From: Acidovorax kalamii
Lineage (GTDB): Bacteria; Pseudomonadota; Gammaproteobacteria; Burkholderiales; Burkholderiaceae_C
Length of the DNA: 64,000 nt
Assembly (NCBI RefSeq): GCF_002245625.1
Contig: NZ_NOIG01000008.1
Location: 372,001-436,000, forward strand
Direction: 5' to 3'
Part shown: piece after piece, positions 1 through 9,254 of the stretch
How the letters are laid out: each line of letters opens with the position of its first letter
How positions within the stretch are numbered: the stretch's first letter is position 1
Position numbers and translations under genes: made by a program
Notes under the pieces: model-generated
The model's input: only the letters and a program-made list of their open reading frames with translations
Databases searched by the model: none
What the model was told of the DNA's origin: nothing

Positions 1-410
1 AAGGCCTGTCCAACCGCGGCTACACCGGCGGTCTGCTGGAGCGCCGCCCCAGCAACGACTACCAGAACTACATCAGCGGCCACTCGGCAACCCAGCGCAG
101 CCAGTACGTGGGCGAGGTGCTGGGAGCTGAAGGTCAGTCGGGAGTGGGCCTGCAAGGCGACTGGGTGCAGGTCGAAACCAAGAACCACTTTGCCGTGGGC
201 GACTTGATCGAGGTCGTGCACCCCAGCGGCAACACCACCGTGCGCCTGCACGAGATGCGCAACGTGGAAGGCCAACCCGTACAGGTGGCGCAAGGCAGCC
301 CGGTGCGGGTGTGGATCCCGCTGCCTGCACGCTACAGCGGCGCGCTGCTGGCACGCGTCATCGAATCGCAGCCGCCTGCGGCGGCGGCAGAGCCTGCGCT
401 GGCCGCCTGA
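1..410 (+). CDS. trhP: tRNA uridine-34 hydroxylase TrhP (YegQ, U32 family), C-terminal part
   Basis: This is the C-terminal part of a U32-family protein whose start lies before the window; it is read from base 3 and ends at TGA 408-410. The segment NRGYTGGLLERR followed by DYQNYISGHS and QYVGEV matches the C-terminal domain of E. coli YegQ/TrhP, as does the late segment ending VWIPLPARYSGALLARV. TrhP performs prephenate-dependent hydroxylation of the tRNA wobble uridine during 5-methoxyuridine/cmo5U formation in the cytosol. The tail is Ala/Pro-rich. The related 23S rRNA enzyme RlhA is the main alternative, but the C-terminal motifs fit TrhP better. Confidence 0.82.
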   Translation, partial: GLSNRGYTGGLLERRPSNDYQNYISGHSATQRSQYVGEVLGAEGQSGVGLQGDWVQVETKNHFAVGDLIEVVHPSGNTTVRLHEMRNVEGQPVQVAQGSPVRVWIPLPARYSGALLARVIESQPPAAAAEPALAA

Positions 411-440
411 TTTTTTGATAACGACCCCGGGGGCTCCCGC

Positions 441-1811
441 ATGACAACTTTTTTTGAATGCAGCCCCCACCGGGTCGTTGCGGCTGCTGTGCTTGGTGTG
501 GTTTTGTCTGGCGGTGCCAGCGCCCAGGCCCCCACCGTCGCCCCCGCCAAGCAGCGCTATGTGCAGGGCTCCTGGGTCAACCTGCGCGAGTCGGCCCAGT
601 CACAGGCGCGCGTGGTGGCCCAGGTGCCTGCCAACACCGTGCTGCAACAGCTCACCGAGCGCGACGGCTGGTGTGCCGTGCTCTACGCAGGCGATGCCCG
701 CCTGGGCCCGCCGTTGGCCGAGCCCCTGCAAGCCCATGTGGCCTGCAACCTCCTGGCCGACCAGCCCCTCACCCTGGCCCAGGCGGGCAAGGACGCCGCC
801 CGCGCCTTCTGGGTCGCTCCGTCACCCAACCGCCTGCGCGCATACGGCAACGCCCTGCCGCGTCCGCCGGCCCTGCAACTGCCCGCGCTGGCCAAGAGCC
901 ACGCGCATGAAATGCCGGTGCAGTACCCCACCCGAGCTGAGTGGGAAGCCGCCAAGAAGCTCATGCGCGCTGGCGTGGTGCTGCGGCCCGAGCAGGAGAT
1001 CGACCGGGGCAGCCCCATCAACCCGCTGGACGACCTGAAGCTGGCCACCCGTGCCGTGGACCACATTCCCGCCGTGACCCCTTTGGCCTCCAAGCCTAAC
1101 TTGCCAGCGATTGCCCCGTCGTACTTCCGCAGCCACACCAGCGTGGCCCTGCTGCACGAGACCGACGCCGATGGCCTGGCCGCCGTGGCAGGCACCCGCA
1201 TCAGCGTCATCCCCACGGGCGCTCCGGTGGGCCGGTTCAACCGCCACAGCGGGCCCGAAATCGAATACGTCACCGGTTTCTGGGACGTGGGCACTGCCGA
1301 CCAGGCCTTTGCCCCTGCGCTGACCCTCTATGCCATTACCCACCAGGGCCTGGTGGGGGGGCACACCGTGCGCCAGCGCTATTGGGACATCAGCAATGAA
1401 GAGCACTACTGCGGTGGCCACTACCCCGGCCGGGGGTTCAATGACCCCGGCGAGGAAGCCCAGCCCTTGCGCGGCTACGCCCGGCTGCCGGAAAGCGCCG
1501 AGGTGCTGGCCCGCCTGGTGGTGCCCGGCAAGCTGCCGCCCGATGCGGTGAAGGTAAAGACCCGGCGCTACGCCACCAGCTGGATGCAGCCCGCCGACCC
1601 GCCCATCCGGGACAAGCCCCAGCGCAAGAACACCGCCGTGCTGGTGCACGAGATCGACCTGGACCGCGATGGCGTGGCCGACATCCTGCGCATCGACACG
1701 CCTTCGCCCGGTGGCATGAGTTTTGAGCCCATCTTTGAATGGCGCTGGTACCTCAACATCAACGGCCAGTGGTTCCGGGCCGGGCATTGGGTGGATCAGG
1801 AGTGCACCTGA
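441..1811 (+). CDS. Secreted SH3-domain hypothetical protein
   Basis: A 456-residue protein. The N-terminus has a hydrophobic core and an Ala-x-Ala site (GGASAQA), a probable Sec signal peptide ending near residue 28. Residues about 40-105 resemble a bacterial SH3 (SH3b) domain: the WVNLRESAQSQARVVAQVP segment is the classic start of such a fold, followed by a GWCAVLY strand. The remaining 340 residues are not recognised; they contain an ELDxDxDG-like stretch near the C-terminus (EIDLDRDGVADILRID) that could bind calcium. SH3b domains often bind cell-wall peptides, so an envelope role is inferred. It stands alone between trhP and the CorA-like gene. Confidence 0.75.
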   Translation: MTTFFECSPHRVVAAAVLGVVLSGGASAQAPTVAPAKQRYVQGSWVNLRESAQSQARVVAQVPANTVLQQLTERDGWCAVLYAGDARLGPPLAEPLQAHVACNLLADQPLTLAQAGKDAARAFWVAPSPNRLRAYGNALPRPPALQLPALAKSHAHEMPVQYPTRAEWEAAKKLMRAGVVLRPEQEIDRGSPINPLDDLKLATRAVDHIPAVTPLASKPNLPAIAPSYFRSHTSVALLHETDADGLAAVAGTRISVIPTGAPVGRFNRHSGPEIEYVTGFWDVGTADQAFAPALTLYAITHQGLVGGHTVRQRYWDISNEEHYCGGHYPGRGFNDPGEEAQPLRGYARLPESAEVLARLVVPGKLPPDAVKVKTRRYATSWMQPADPPIRDKPQRKNTAVLVHEIDLDRDGVADILRIDTPSPGGMSFEPIFEWRWYLNINGQWFRAGHWVDQECT

Positions 1812-1833
1812 GCGGCCCCTGAGGAGGGGCGCT
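1811..1833 (+). terminator. GC hairpin after the SH3-domain gene, weak terminator candidate
   Basis: Directly after the stop codon, AGCGGCCCCT and AGGGGCGCT form a stem around a GAGG loop. No T-run follows, so it may be an mRNA-stabilising hairpin rather than an intrinsic terminator. Confidence 0.3.
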
Positions 1834-1970
1834 GTGGCCTGCAACCTGCCAACGGCCCGAGCAGGTCCCCCGCCCCCGGTGGTTTTGGGTAGCATCGTTT
1901 CGGAGATCGCCCATGGGGTTTGCCAGCCAGCGCCTGGCACGCAGCCCCGACCCCCACGAAAGGCCCGCCC

Positions 1971-3623
1971 ATGTCCGTTGAGTCCCATCCCCCCTGCGTG
2001 CGGGAGTTGCGCCAGGTTTTGTTGTGGCCGCTGCGCCTGATGCCGGTGCGGGGCTCCGAGGGGCGGCACGCCAAGCCCTGGGAGGTGCTGGCGGACATGG
2101 GCGAGGCCTCGCCCTGGCGCGAGGTGGTGGATGAATTCACGGGCGACAGCCAGCGGTTTCACGAGCGGCATTACAACGAGTTCGTGACCTTTCTGCCCTA
2201 TGTGCAGCGCTTCCTGTACGGCGAGGGGCGCAGCCAGAAAGGTGGCAGCGCCACGGGCTCGCCGATGCGGGTGTTCCGGCGCAGCGATGTCAGCGCCGTG
2301 CGGGCGGTGCTGCACCCCGGCGCGGCGCCGATCACGCTCGATATCGTCCATGTGGACCTGTACTTTTTTCTTGACCTGGACCTGGTGCTGCTGAATGTCG
2401 AGGTCAGCGCCCGCGACCTGGCGCTGCCCCAGGCGCAGGAGCTGCTGTACCGCTTTGGCCGGGGCTACCCCGCCGGCTGGGACGCGGACGGCCACGCCCA
2501 GCACTGCCTGTTCAGCGCCGAGTGGCTGGACGCCGCCGGGCAGGTGCTGGCCCAGTCCGACGCCAACCAGCGCGACCTCTTCATGGCCCATGTCAGCAGC
2601 CACCGCGCCCCGCGCATCGCGGCCCACTGGGCGTGGCTGCTGGAGCCGCTGGTGAGCGATCATTCCGAGCGCAGCGGCCCCCTGCGCTACCGGCAGATCG
2701 AGTACTACCGCATGCCGCAACTGGCGTTTCTGGCGCTGGACGACCCGCGCGCCTTGAGCCGCAGCGACTTTGTGCGCCTGGGGCTGGTGACCGGCGCGGC
2801 CCGGCCGGGCGACGACCCCTGCCTGCCCTATGCCGAAGATCACCTGGCCGACTTTGAACAGCGGTTCTGCTACGACCGCTTCTGGAGCAGCAGCGGCGCC
2901 GCCCCCTACACGCGCTATCTGTGCAGCGGCCATTCACTGCTGGTGCTGGGCGACGCCAACAGCCCGTTTTTTGTCTGCCGCGACCGGGGTGTGCTCGCGC
3001 AGTTCCGGCACCAGCATTTTTTGCTGTTCCTGATTGCGCATTTCCAGAAAGCGGCGCTGCTGATGTTCTCGGACAGGCTGGCCGAGGCCCTGAAAAACCT
3101 GGACATTGCCGACGCTGCCAGCGTGCGCCGCTTCAAGCGCACCATCCGCGACAGCTTTGCGAGTTTTCTGCGCTTCACGCACCGGTACTGGTTCCATGAG
3201 GTGTCCGAGCAGGCCCAGGTGCGCGCGCTGTTCCGCATGTGCTCCAGCCACTTGGGGCTCGACCCGCTCTACACCGAGGTCAAGGAGCGCATCGGCGAGA
3301 TGAACCAGTACCTGGACGCCGACAGCCTGCGCCGCCAGGCCAACACCGTGGTGCGGCTGACGGTGGTGACCATCTTTGGCCTGATCGGCACCGTGACCAC
3401 GGGCTTTCTGGGCATGAACCTGCTGGCCGAGGCCGATGCGCCGGTGGGGCAGAAGCTGGGCATCTTTGCGCTGGTGTTTGTGTTCACCACCGCGCTCACG
3501 GTCTACACCATGGTCAAGTCCAAGCGTCTGTCGGACTTTCTGGACGTGCTCTCGGACGAGCGCGCCAGCGCCTGGCAAAAAGTCAGGGCGCTGGGGCTGG
3601 TGTGGCGGCGCACGGGGGAGTGA
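1971..3623 (+). CDS. CorA-like divalent cation channel family protein
   Basis: A 550-residue protein; the ATG at 1971 is chosen because an AAAGG element lies just upstream and residues before it look non-coding. The long acidic N-terminal part is soluble. The C-terminus has two membrane segments: the first (about 460-480) ends in the CorA signature GMN at residues 481-483, the second is FALVFVFTTALTVYTM. This is the topology of the CorA/Mrs2 Mg2+ channel family. It is much longer than classical CorA (about 320 residues), so it belongs to a larger cytosolic-domain subfamily. The ion is not predictable. It is a single gene, with no obvious regulatory element. Confidence 0.82.
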   Translation: MSVESHPPCVRELRQVLLWPLRLMPVRGSEGRHAKPWEVLADMGEASPWREVVDEFTGDSQRFHERHYNEFVTFLPYVQRFLYGEGRSQKGGSATGSPMRVFRRSDVSAVRAVLHPGAAPITLDIVHVDLYFFLDLDLVLLNVEVSARDLALPQAQELLYRFGRGYPAGWDADGHAQHCLFSAEWLDAAGQVLAQSDANQRDLFMAHVSSHRAPRIAAHWAWLLEPLVSDHSERSGPLRYRQIEYYRMPQLAFLALDDPRALSRSDFVRLGLVTGAARPGDDPCLPYAEDHLADFEQRFCYDRFWSSSGAAPYTRYLCSGHSLLVLGDANSPFFVCRDRGVLAQFRHQHFLLFLIAHFQKAALLMFSDRLAEALKNLDIADAASVRRFKRTIRDSFASFLRFTHRYWFHEVSEQAQVRALFRMCSSHLGLDPLYTEVKERIGEMNQYLDADSLRRQANTVVRLTVVTIFGLIGTVTTGFLGMNLLAEADAPVGQKLGIFALVFVFTTALTVYTMVKSKRLSDFLDVLSDERASAWQKVRALGLVWRRTGE

Positions 3624-3741
3624 TACGGCTTCGCCTTCAACCGCATCACGTCGTTGGTTTGGCTTGCCGTGCTGCAGCACGGTCTGCGGCTTACCGCCTG
3701 GTTTTGCGGTCGAATGCAAATCCGCAGTACGCGCCCGCGCT

Positions 3742-4383
3742 TCACCGTGCCCCCGGCTGCCGCAGCAACGCTGCCAGCACCAGCGCCTCGGCCAGCACCT
3801 CCAGCGCTTCTTCCAACACCGCCAGCCACTGCGGCAGCGCTGGCAGCCAGGGCCCGTGGGGCTGCAGCGCGGGCCACTGGTCCACGGCAATCGCCGCCAG
3901 ACCCACGGCAAACCCGGCCCACAGCAGGCAGCGGGTGCTGCGGTGGCCCAGGGCCTGGTGCAGCCACACCAGCATGGCCCCACCCACCACGGCCACTGCC
4001 AGCATCGGCGCCTCGCGCACGGGGCCCCAGCGGCAGGCATCTGTCCATTCGTGGCAGCGGAACTTCCACAGCTCGTGCAGCATGAACTGTTCATCCACCG
4101 CGAGCACTGCAAACGCCAGCGCCAGGCACGCGCCCAGTCGCCAGGGCAGGCAGCGCTCGGCCGTGAGGCGCAGCGCGGTGGTGCACAGCGCCAGCAGCAA
4201 GGCGCTGGAGAGCCAGGCTGCAGGCGAATGGTCGGAGCGAAAGGCGCGCTCCCAGCCCGGTGCAAACAACCAGGCGGCCAGCAGCAGATAGCCCAGCACC
4301 GCACACAGCAGGGCGCTGGCCACCCACCGGTGGGGCGGGGGCAGGGCGCTGCGGGAGGGGGCGGGAACAGGTTCTGAGGCCAT
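3742..4383 (-). CDS. Polytopic inner-membrane protein, unknown function
   Basis: 213 residues, about six hydrophobic segments (for example CAVLGYLLLAAWLF, SALLLALCTTALRL, GACLALAFAVLAV, AVAVVGGAMLVWL, LLWAGFAVGLAAIAV and the C-terminal LEVLAEALVLAAL). Between segments three and four lies a polar patch with acidic and His residues (VDEQFMLHELWKF), which could be a metal or proton site. I do not recognise the family. It is convergent with the CorA-like gene and divergent from the gene at 4577. Confidence 0.65.
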   Translation of the reverse strand: MASEPVPAPSRSALPPPHRWVASALLCAVLGYLLLAAWLFAPGWERAFRSDHSPAAWLSSALLLALCTTALRLTAERCLPWRLGACLALAFAVLAVDEQFMLHELWKFRCHEWTDACRWGPVREAPMLAVAVVGGAMLVWLHQALGHRSTRCLLWAGFAVGLAAIAVDQWPALQPHGPWLPALPQWLAVLEEALEVLAEALVLAALLRQPGAR

Positions 4384-4415
4384 GGCGGGCGGAGCGGGCG
4401 TGAGGGGTGCCCGGA

Positions 4416-4482
4416 TTTTGAGTCAAAAACGGCCTCTGCGCGCTATGGATATGCCTTATAAGCTATGTAAATGATAGCAATT
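4416..4482 (+). repeat. Dispersed palindromic repeat, copy A
   Basis: Left half AAAAACGGCCTCTGCGCGC, right half AGCTATGTAAATGATAGCAA, about 20 nt apart. It aligns closely with copy B on the opposite strand. It lies in the divergent region between the membrane-protein gene and the gene at 4577, so it could affect their promoters. Confidence 0.78.
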
Positions 4483-4576
4483 GCAGCCTACATGCAGTGC
4501 AAGCGCTGCACAGGCTCCAGGACTGGTCATGCGCAGGGAATGGCGACAGAATCCGGCATCCTCCCGCTTGCCCTGT

Positions 4577-5707
4577 ATGGCCCTCCCCATCGACCCTTCG
4601 CGCAGCGCCTTGCCCCCCGTGGCCCAGTTTCTGGCCGAGGCCGCGCTGCAGCGGCAGACGGCGCTGCTGGGGCTGGACAAGAAGCCCGGCGTGGCCCCCG
4701 CGCCGCTGCCCCCGGCCGATGCCAGTGCGCCGCCGCCCACGGCCACCTCGCCCAGCCCGGCGGCCGGGCCTTTGCCGGTACCGGCCGACAAGGCCAGCAT
4801 CTCGCCCCAGGCGCGCGAGCAGCTGGGGGCCGGGTTTGAGCCCCGGCGCGAAGCGGCGGGCCCCGGTGCGGGTGCCGTGGGGGCTGCGCCGGGCACGCGG
4901 CCGGGGCTGGCTGCGCGCGGGCCCCTGCCACCCCCGCCGCTGCCCGTGGGGGCACCCGCCCCCGCAGCGGGTGCGGCTCCCGTGCGGGGCGCAGACTGGC
5001 CTGCCACCGGCCTCGGCGCACCGCAGATGGGCATGGTGCGTGCGCTGGTGGAGCAGCTCACGGCAGGCAGTGGTGCCCCGCAGCGGGTGGTGGCCGCGCA
5101 GCCCTGGCCCGTGGGGCTGGCGCAGGCCCTGGAGCGTGGGGCGCTGGACGCAGACACACCGCCGCTGCAGACCTGGCTGGTGCGCCAGGGCGCGGTGCTG
5201 ACCCCCGAAGGGCCGCGCAGTTTTGCGCTGACCTTGCGCGTGCCGGTCCCCTGGATCGCATCGCAGCCGCCAGCGCCCACGCCTGCATCTGCGCAGGGGG
5301 CTGCGGGCCCCTCGGCGGCCATGCCGCTGCAGGTGCCGTTTGCAGGCCCCGCGCAGGCGCTGCAGTCGGGCGTGCTGGCCTTGGTGCTGCAAGGGGCCGA
5401 CGCTGCTGCGCCGCGCACCAGTGCGCTGCTGGTGCTGGACTTTCAGCCCCAGCTGGCGGCCACCGTCTATGGCCGCGACATGCTGCAGCAGGCCACGGGC
5501 CGCCTCGACCCGTGGACGCAGATGGCCGTGCTGCAGGCCAGCGGCCAGGTGCCCCGCGAGGAAGACCGCGCGCGCAACGGCGCATCGGGTTTGTGCGAAA
5601 CGGTGGGCTGCCCCTATGCGGCACGGGCAGCCTGTGTGCAGCCGTTCTGCCTGGCGATGCGGGGTGTGCTGCCGCCCGAGCCGGTGGGGCCGGTGCCCAG
5701 TGCCTGA
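4577..5707 (+). CDS. Pro/Ala-rich hypothetical protein with Cys-rich tail
   Basis: 376 residues starting MALPIDPSRSALPP; I prefer this ATG because the repeat element and non-conserved residues lie upstream of it. The first 160 residues are proline/alanine-rich and probably disordered. A more ordered part (about 170-330) has alternating hydrophobic strands such as SFALTLRVPVPW, VLALVLQG and SALLVLDF. The C-terminus carries four cysteines in 14 residues (CETVGCPYAARAACVQPFC), which could bind a metal. The family is not recognised. A long open frame on the other strand is a GC-driven shadow. Confidence 0.62.
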   Translation: MALPIDPSRSALPPVAQFLAEAALQRQTALLGLDKKPGVAPAPLPPADASAPPPTATSPSPAAGPLPVPADKASISPQAREQLGAGFEPRREAAGPGAGAVGAAPGTRPGLAARGPLPPPPLPVGAPAPAAGAAPVRGADWPATGLGAPQMGMVRALVEQLTAGSGAPQRVVAAQPWPVGLAQALERGALDADTPPLQTWLVRQGAVLTPEGPRSFALTLRVPVPWIASQPPAPTPASAQGAAGPSAAMPLQVPFAGPAQALQSGVLALVLQGADAAAPRTSALLVLDFQPQLAATVYGRDMLQQATGRLDPWTQMAVLQASGQVPREEDRARNGASGLCETVGCPYAARAACVQPFCLAMRGVLPPEPVGPVPSA

Positions 5708-5844
5708 TGTACGGAACCGCGAAATTGAAGTTGGGGGGGCGCCGCACACCGGTCTTTGCGCAGGGCCTTTTGCAACCGGCGGCCCGTGCGAGGTCAAATC
5801 CTGCAACCCTGTCTGTCTTGTGAATCGAACGGAGAATCGGATCC

Positions 5845-6669
5845 ATGCGCGTGCTTCCCCTCTCCCCGTCCAACCCCGCCTTCCCTGCGGATTTTGTGCC
5901 GCTGGGTGGCACGCCCCGTGACTGCGATGACTGCGGCAAGGCCGTGGGCCTGGGCTTTCAGTTTGACTATGCCTACCAGCCCATCGTGGACGTTGGGCGC
6001 CGCGTGGTCTTTGCGCACGAAGCCCTGGTGCGGGGCCCCAACGGCGAGGGCGCTGCGACCGTGCTGTCGCAGGTCAACGACCACAACCGCTACCGCTTCG
6101 ACCAGGCCTGCCGGGTCAAGGCCATCAAGGGCGCGGCCGAGCTGGGACTGACGCAGCCGGTGTCGATCAACTTCCTGCCCAATGCGATCTACAAGCCCGA
6201 GGTGTGCATCCGCACCACGCTGGAGGCGGCCCGGGCCCATGGTTTTCCACTGTCTCAGATCATCTTCGAAGTGACCGAGGGCGAGCGCATCGAGGACGGC
6301 CCCTGGTTTGCCCAGATCCTGCGCGAGTACAAGCGCTGCGGATTCCAGACCGCCATTGACGACTTTGGCGCCGGTTTTGCAGGCTTGAAGCTGCTGTCGG
6401 ATTTTCAGCCCGACATCATCAAGATCGACATGGACCTGATCCGCAACGTCGATACCAACCGCGCCCGCCAGGCCATCGTGCGCAACCTGGTGCAACTGTG
6501 TGAAGACATGGGCATCCAGGTCGTGGCCGAGGGCATCGAGACACCCGCAGAGCGGGATTTCCTGTTCGACGCGGGCATCCGCCTGATGCAGGGCTATCTG
6601 TTTGCCAAACCGGCCTTTCGCTCGGTGGCCACGGTGGACGCCTTGGCGCTCGACATCCCGCCCCGCTGA
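5845..6669 (+). CDS. EAL-domain cyclic-di-GMP phosphodiesterase
   Basis: 274 residues, essentially one EAL domain after about 35 residues. The catalytic set is visible: HEALVRG (the EAL Glu), SINFLPN, FEVTEGE, DDFGAGFAGL (metal-binding Asp pair), IKIDMDL, VVAEGIET and the MQGYLFAKP loop. It should hydrolyse c-di-GMP to pGpG in the cytosol. There is no sensor domain; a pair CDDC near residue 30 is the only unusual feature. A GGAGA Shine-Dalgarno precedes the ATG. It converges with the diguanylate cyclase gene 20 bp away, so the window holds an opposing synthesis/degradation pair. Confidence 0.9.
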   Translation: MRVLPLSPSNPAFPADFVPLGGTPRDCDDCGKAVGLGFQFDYAYQPIVDVGRRVVFAHEALVRGPNGEGAATVLSQVNDHNRYRFDQACRVKAIKGAAELGLTQPVSINFLPNAIYKPEVCIRTTLEAARAHGFPLSQIIFEVTEGERIEDGPWFAQILREYKRCGFQTAIDDFGAGFAGLKLLSDFQPDIIKIDMDLIRNVDTNRARQAIVRNLVQLCEDMGIQVVAEGIETPAERDFLFDAGIRLMQGYLFAKPAFRSVATVDALALDIPPR

Positions 6670-6688
6670 GCGTCCGGGGGCGCGGCGC

Positions 6689-7777
6689 CTACCCTGCCAC
6701 CACGCGGTTGCGCCCGGACCTTTTGGCGGCGTACAGCGCGGCGTCTGCCCGCGCATACAGGCTGCAGGCGGTCTCGGCAGTGCGCAGGCTGGCGGCGCCA
6801 ATGCTGATGGTGGTGGGCTGGCTCAGCCAGCTTGCCTGGGCCACTGCGGCGCGCATGCGCTGGGCCACCTCGTGGGCGCCTTGCGCGTCGGTGTGGGGCA
6901 GGATCACCGCAAATTCTTCGCCGCCCACCCGCGCCACGATGTCGATGATCCGCACGCAGCCGCTGAGCACCTGGGCGATGGAGCGCAGCACCTTGTCCCC
7001 GGCGTCGTGGCCGAAGCTGTCATTGATCTGCTTGAAATGGTCCAAGTCCAGCACCAGCAGGCTCAGGGGTGACCGCGTGCGTTCGACGGCGGCGATTTCC
7101 AGCCCCAGGCTGTCGTCAAAAGCACGCCGGTTGCGCAGGCCGGTGAGCGGGTCGGTCCGGGCCAGCTCGTGGAGTGCCTGGTTCAGCTCGTCCACCTTGC
7201 GCAGCTGCTGCACCAGCTGCTGGTTGAGCGCCTCGGCGTCGTGCAATGCGCGCCGCAGCCGGATTTCGCGCATGGCCGAGTGCGCCAGCTCCTGCAAGAT
7301 GTCGATGTCCTGCTCGGTCCACTGCTTGGCCTTGAAATCCACTGCGCAAAAGCTGCCTAGCACCTGGCCTGCCTCGGTTTTCAGGGGAATGCCCGCATAG
7401 GCCCGCACCCCCAGGGACGCCACGGTGGGCACGTCGCGGAACACCGGCAGCTGCGTGGCGTCTTCCAGCACCAGGGGCCCGTCGGACACCAGGGAATAGT
7501 GGCAGAAGGTGCGCCCTGTGAGTTGCCGCAGGGTGCTCAATGGCGCGTCCATGCCGAACGTGCTTTTGTAGAAGTCGCGGTGTGCATCCAGCAACGAGAC
7601 GAAGGCGACGGGCGCCCCGGTGATCTTGGCGGCCAGCCGGGTCAGCCGGTCAAAGCTCTCTTCCGCAATGCTGTCCAGCAAGCCGGTGTCCTGCACCGCT
7701 GCCAGCCGCTCGGGATCAAGGAGCGCCGCCTGGATGCGGGCGTTGTCAGCGGGTGGGGGCGGCGGCCATTCCGTCAT
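6689..7777 (-). CDS. GAF-GGDEF diguanylate cyclase
   Basis: 362 residues from the ATG at 7777 (residues further upstream are Pro-rich and not conserved). An N-terminal GAF domain (about 20-170; FVSLLDAHRDFYKS and GSFCAVDFKAKQWT are typical) is linked by a coiled coil (about 170-205) to a GGDEF domain. The active site is intact (RVGGEEFAVILP) and is preceded at the correct five-residue spacing by the inhibitory I-site RIID, so product inhibition is expected. It makes c-di-GMP from two GTP in response to an unknown small-molecule or redox cue. Convergent with the EAL gene. Confidence 0.9.
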   Translation of the reverse strand: MTEWPPPPPADNARIQAALLDPERLAAVQDTGLLDSIAEESFDRLTRLAAKITGAPVAFVSLLDAHRDFYKSTFGMDAPLSTLRQLTGRTFCHYSLVSDGPLVLEDATQLPVFRDVPTVASLGVRAYAGIPLKTEAGQVLGSFCAVDFKAKQWTEQDIDILQELAHSAMREIRLRRALHDAEALNQQLVQQLRKVDELNQALHELARTDPLTGLRNRRAFDDSLGLEIAAVERTRSPLSLLVLDLDHFKQINDSFGHDAGDKVLRSIAQVLSGCVRIIDIVARVGGEEFAVILPHTDAQGAHEVAQRMRAAVAQASWLSQPTTISIGAASLRTAETACSLYARADAALYAAKRSGRNRVVAG

Positions 7778-7889
7778 GGGTGTGGTGCGGGGAACCGGTT
7801 TGGGTTGCAGGTCCGCTGGAAGGTACACGATCCCCGCAGGCGGCGGCGCCCCTGCACGCAAAGACCCTCCAGCCAGGCTTTGCGCAGGA

Positions 7890-9254
7890 TCAGCGCATGC
7901 CGGTGTGGCCCCGAATCTCGGCGTGGCGCGAGCGCGTGATGGGGTATGCCAGCAGCAGCGGAATCGCCAGCACCAGGCACAGCCCGGGCAGCACGCCGGT
8001 CATCAGGGTGATGCCCTGCAGCGCATCGGCCGACTGCGCCACGTTGGGCACATAGCCCGTCACGTCCAGCATGCCTGCCACCAGCACCGTCGCGAGTGTG
8101 CGCGCGAGTTTGTCCATCAGGCCGTAGAGCCCGTAGTACATGCCGGTCTGACGCTCGCCCGCCTGCATGTGGCCGTGGTCGATGGTGTCGGGCACCATGG
8201 CAAAGGGCACGATCCAGTGCGCGCCCATGCCAATGCCCACCACCACCAGGATCGCGGTCATCAGGTGCCGGTCACCGGGTTTCACCCAGTACAGCGCCAG
8301 CAGCCCGGCTGCGCACAAGACCAGCCCGAGGATGTAGGCCCGGTTCTTCTCCCAGCGGTCTACCACGACCTTCCACACAAACAGCGACAGCCCCACCACC
8401 CCGAGCAGGATGCCCATGAAGCGGGGCAGGTCGCTCTTGTCGCCCTGCAGCTGGTAGATCACGAAGTAGGCCAGCGAGGCCTGCACCAGCGTGAGGCCCA
8501 GGCGCACCAGGGTGGCGGCACTCATCAGCAGCAGAAAAGGGCGGTTGTGCAGCGTGGTGCCCAGCGTGGCGCGCACGCTGGCCCACAGGGGCGCTGCGTG
8601 GGCCTCGGCAGCTGCGGGTGCACTGGTTGCGGGTTCGCGCACGCGCCAGGCCACCACGGCCACGGCCATGCCGGCCACCAGGCCAAACACGGCGCCCGCC
8701 AGCGCGTAGCCCGTGCGCGCATCGGGTGCGGCGCGCACCAGCACGGGCATGAGCACGCTGCCCGCAAAAAAGCCCAGCAGTGCACCCATCGACGCAAAGG
8801 CCGTGAGGCTGGTGCGCTCGTCGTAGTCCTGCGTCATGTTCGCGGCCATGGCCTGGTATGGCAGCTGCACCAGGGTCATCATGGTGTCGAACACGGTGTA
8901 GGTAATGGCGATCCACAGGAAGGCGGCCACGGGCGAGAGGCCTGGCGGCACCATCCACACGGCGGCCGCCGCCAGCCCCAGCGGGATGGCGCCGTAGATC
9001 AGGTACACGCGGTGGCGGCCATGGCGCGAGCGGGTGCGGTCGGTCATCCAGCCAAACAGCGGGTCGTTGATGGTGTCCCACACCTTGCCCACCAGCAGCG
9101 CCGCGCCCGCCACGGCGGGCGGCACCAGGGCCACGTCGGTGTAGAAGATCATGAGAAGAAAACTCATGGCGGCAATCAGCATCTGCAGGCCGACATTGCC
9201 CACGGCGTAGCCGAGTTTGGTGCCCATGCTCAGGCGGTTCGCGGAGAGACTCAT
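7890..9254 (-). CDS. MFS transporter, GPH (glycoside-pentoside-hexuronide:cation symporter) type
   Basis: 454 residues with about 12 membrane segments. The N-terminal KLGYAVGNVG, the cation-site region VGKVWDTINDPLFGWMTDRTRSRHGRHR and the later LPYQAMAANMTQDYDERT are typical of the GPH family (MelB/LacS-like). The family co-transports sugars or glycosides with Na+ or H+; members next to CoA ligases can carry other substrates. The start ATG overlaps the TGA of the upstream AMP-binding gene by 4 bp, so the two are translationally coupled. The substrate is unknown. Confidence 0.87.
   Translation of the reverse strand: MSLSANRLSMGTKLGYAVGNVGLQMLIAAMSFLLMIFYTDVALVPPAVAGAALLVGKVWDTINDPLFGWMTDRTRSRHGRHRVYLIYGAIPLGLAAAAVWMVPPGLSPVAAFLWIAITYTVFDTMMTLVQLPYQAMAANMTQDYDERTSLTAFASMGALLGFFAGSVLMPVLVRAAPDARTGYALAGAVFGLVAGMAVAVVAWRVREPATSAPAAAEAHAAPLWASVRATLGTTLHNRPFLLLMSAATLVRLGLTLVQASLAYFVIYQLQGDKSDLPRFMGILLGVVGLSLFVWKVVVDRWEKNRAYILGLVLCAAGLLALYWVKPGDRHLMTAILVVVGIGMGAHWIVPFAMVPDTIDHGHMQAGERQTGMYYGLYGLMDKLARTLATVLVAGMLDVTGYVPNVAQSADALQGITLMTGVLPGLCLVLAIPLLLAYPITRSRHAEIRGHTGMR

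Noticed and set aside
822-2933. 703-codon open frame on the minus strand
   Set aside because: It lies opposite the SH3-domain and CorA-like genes and has low-complexity composition (His, Gln, Gly, Val); typical shadow of GC-rich third positions.
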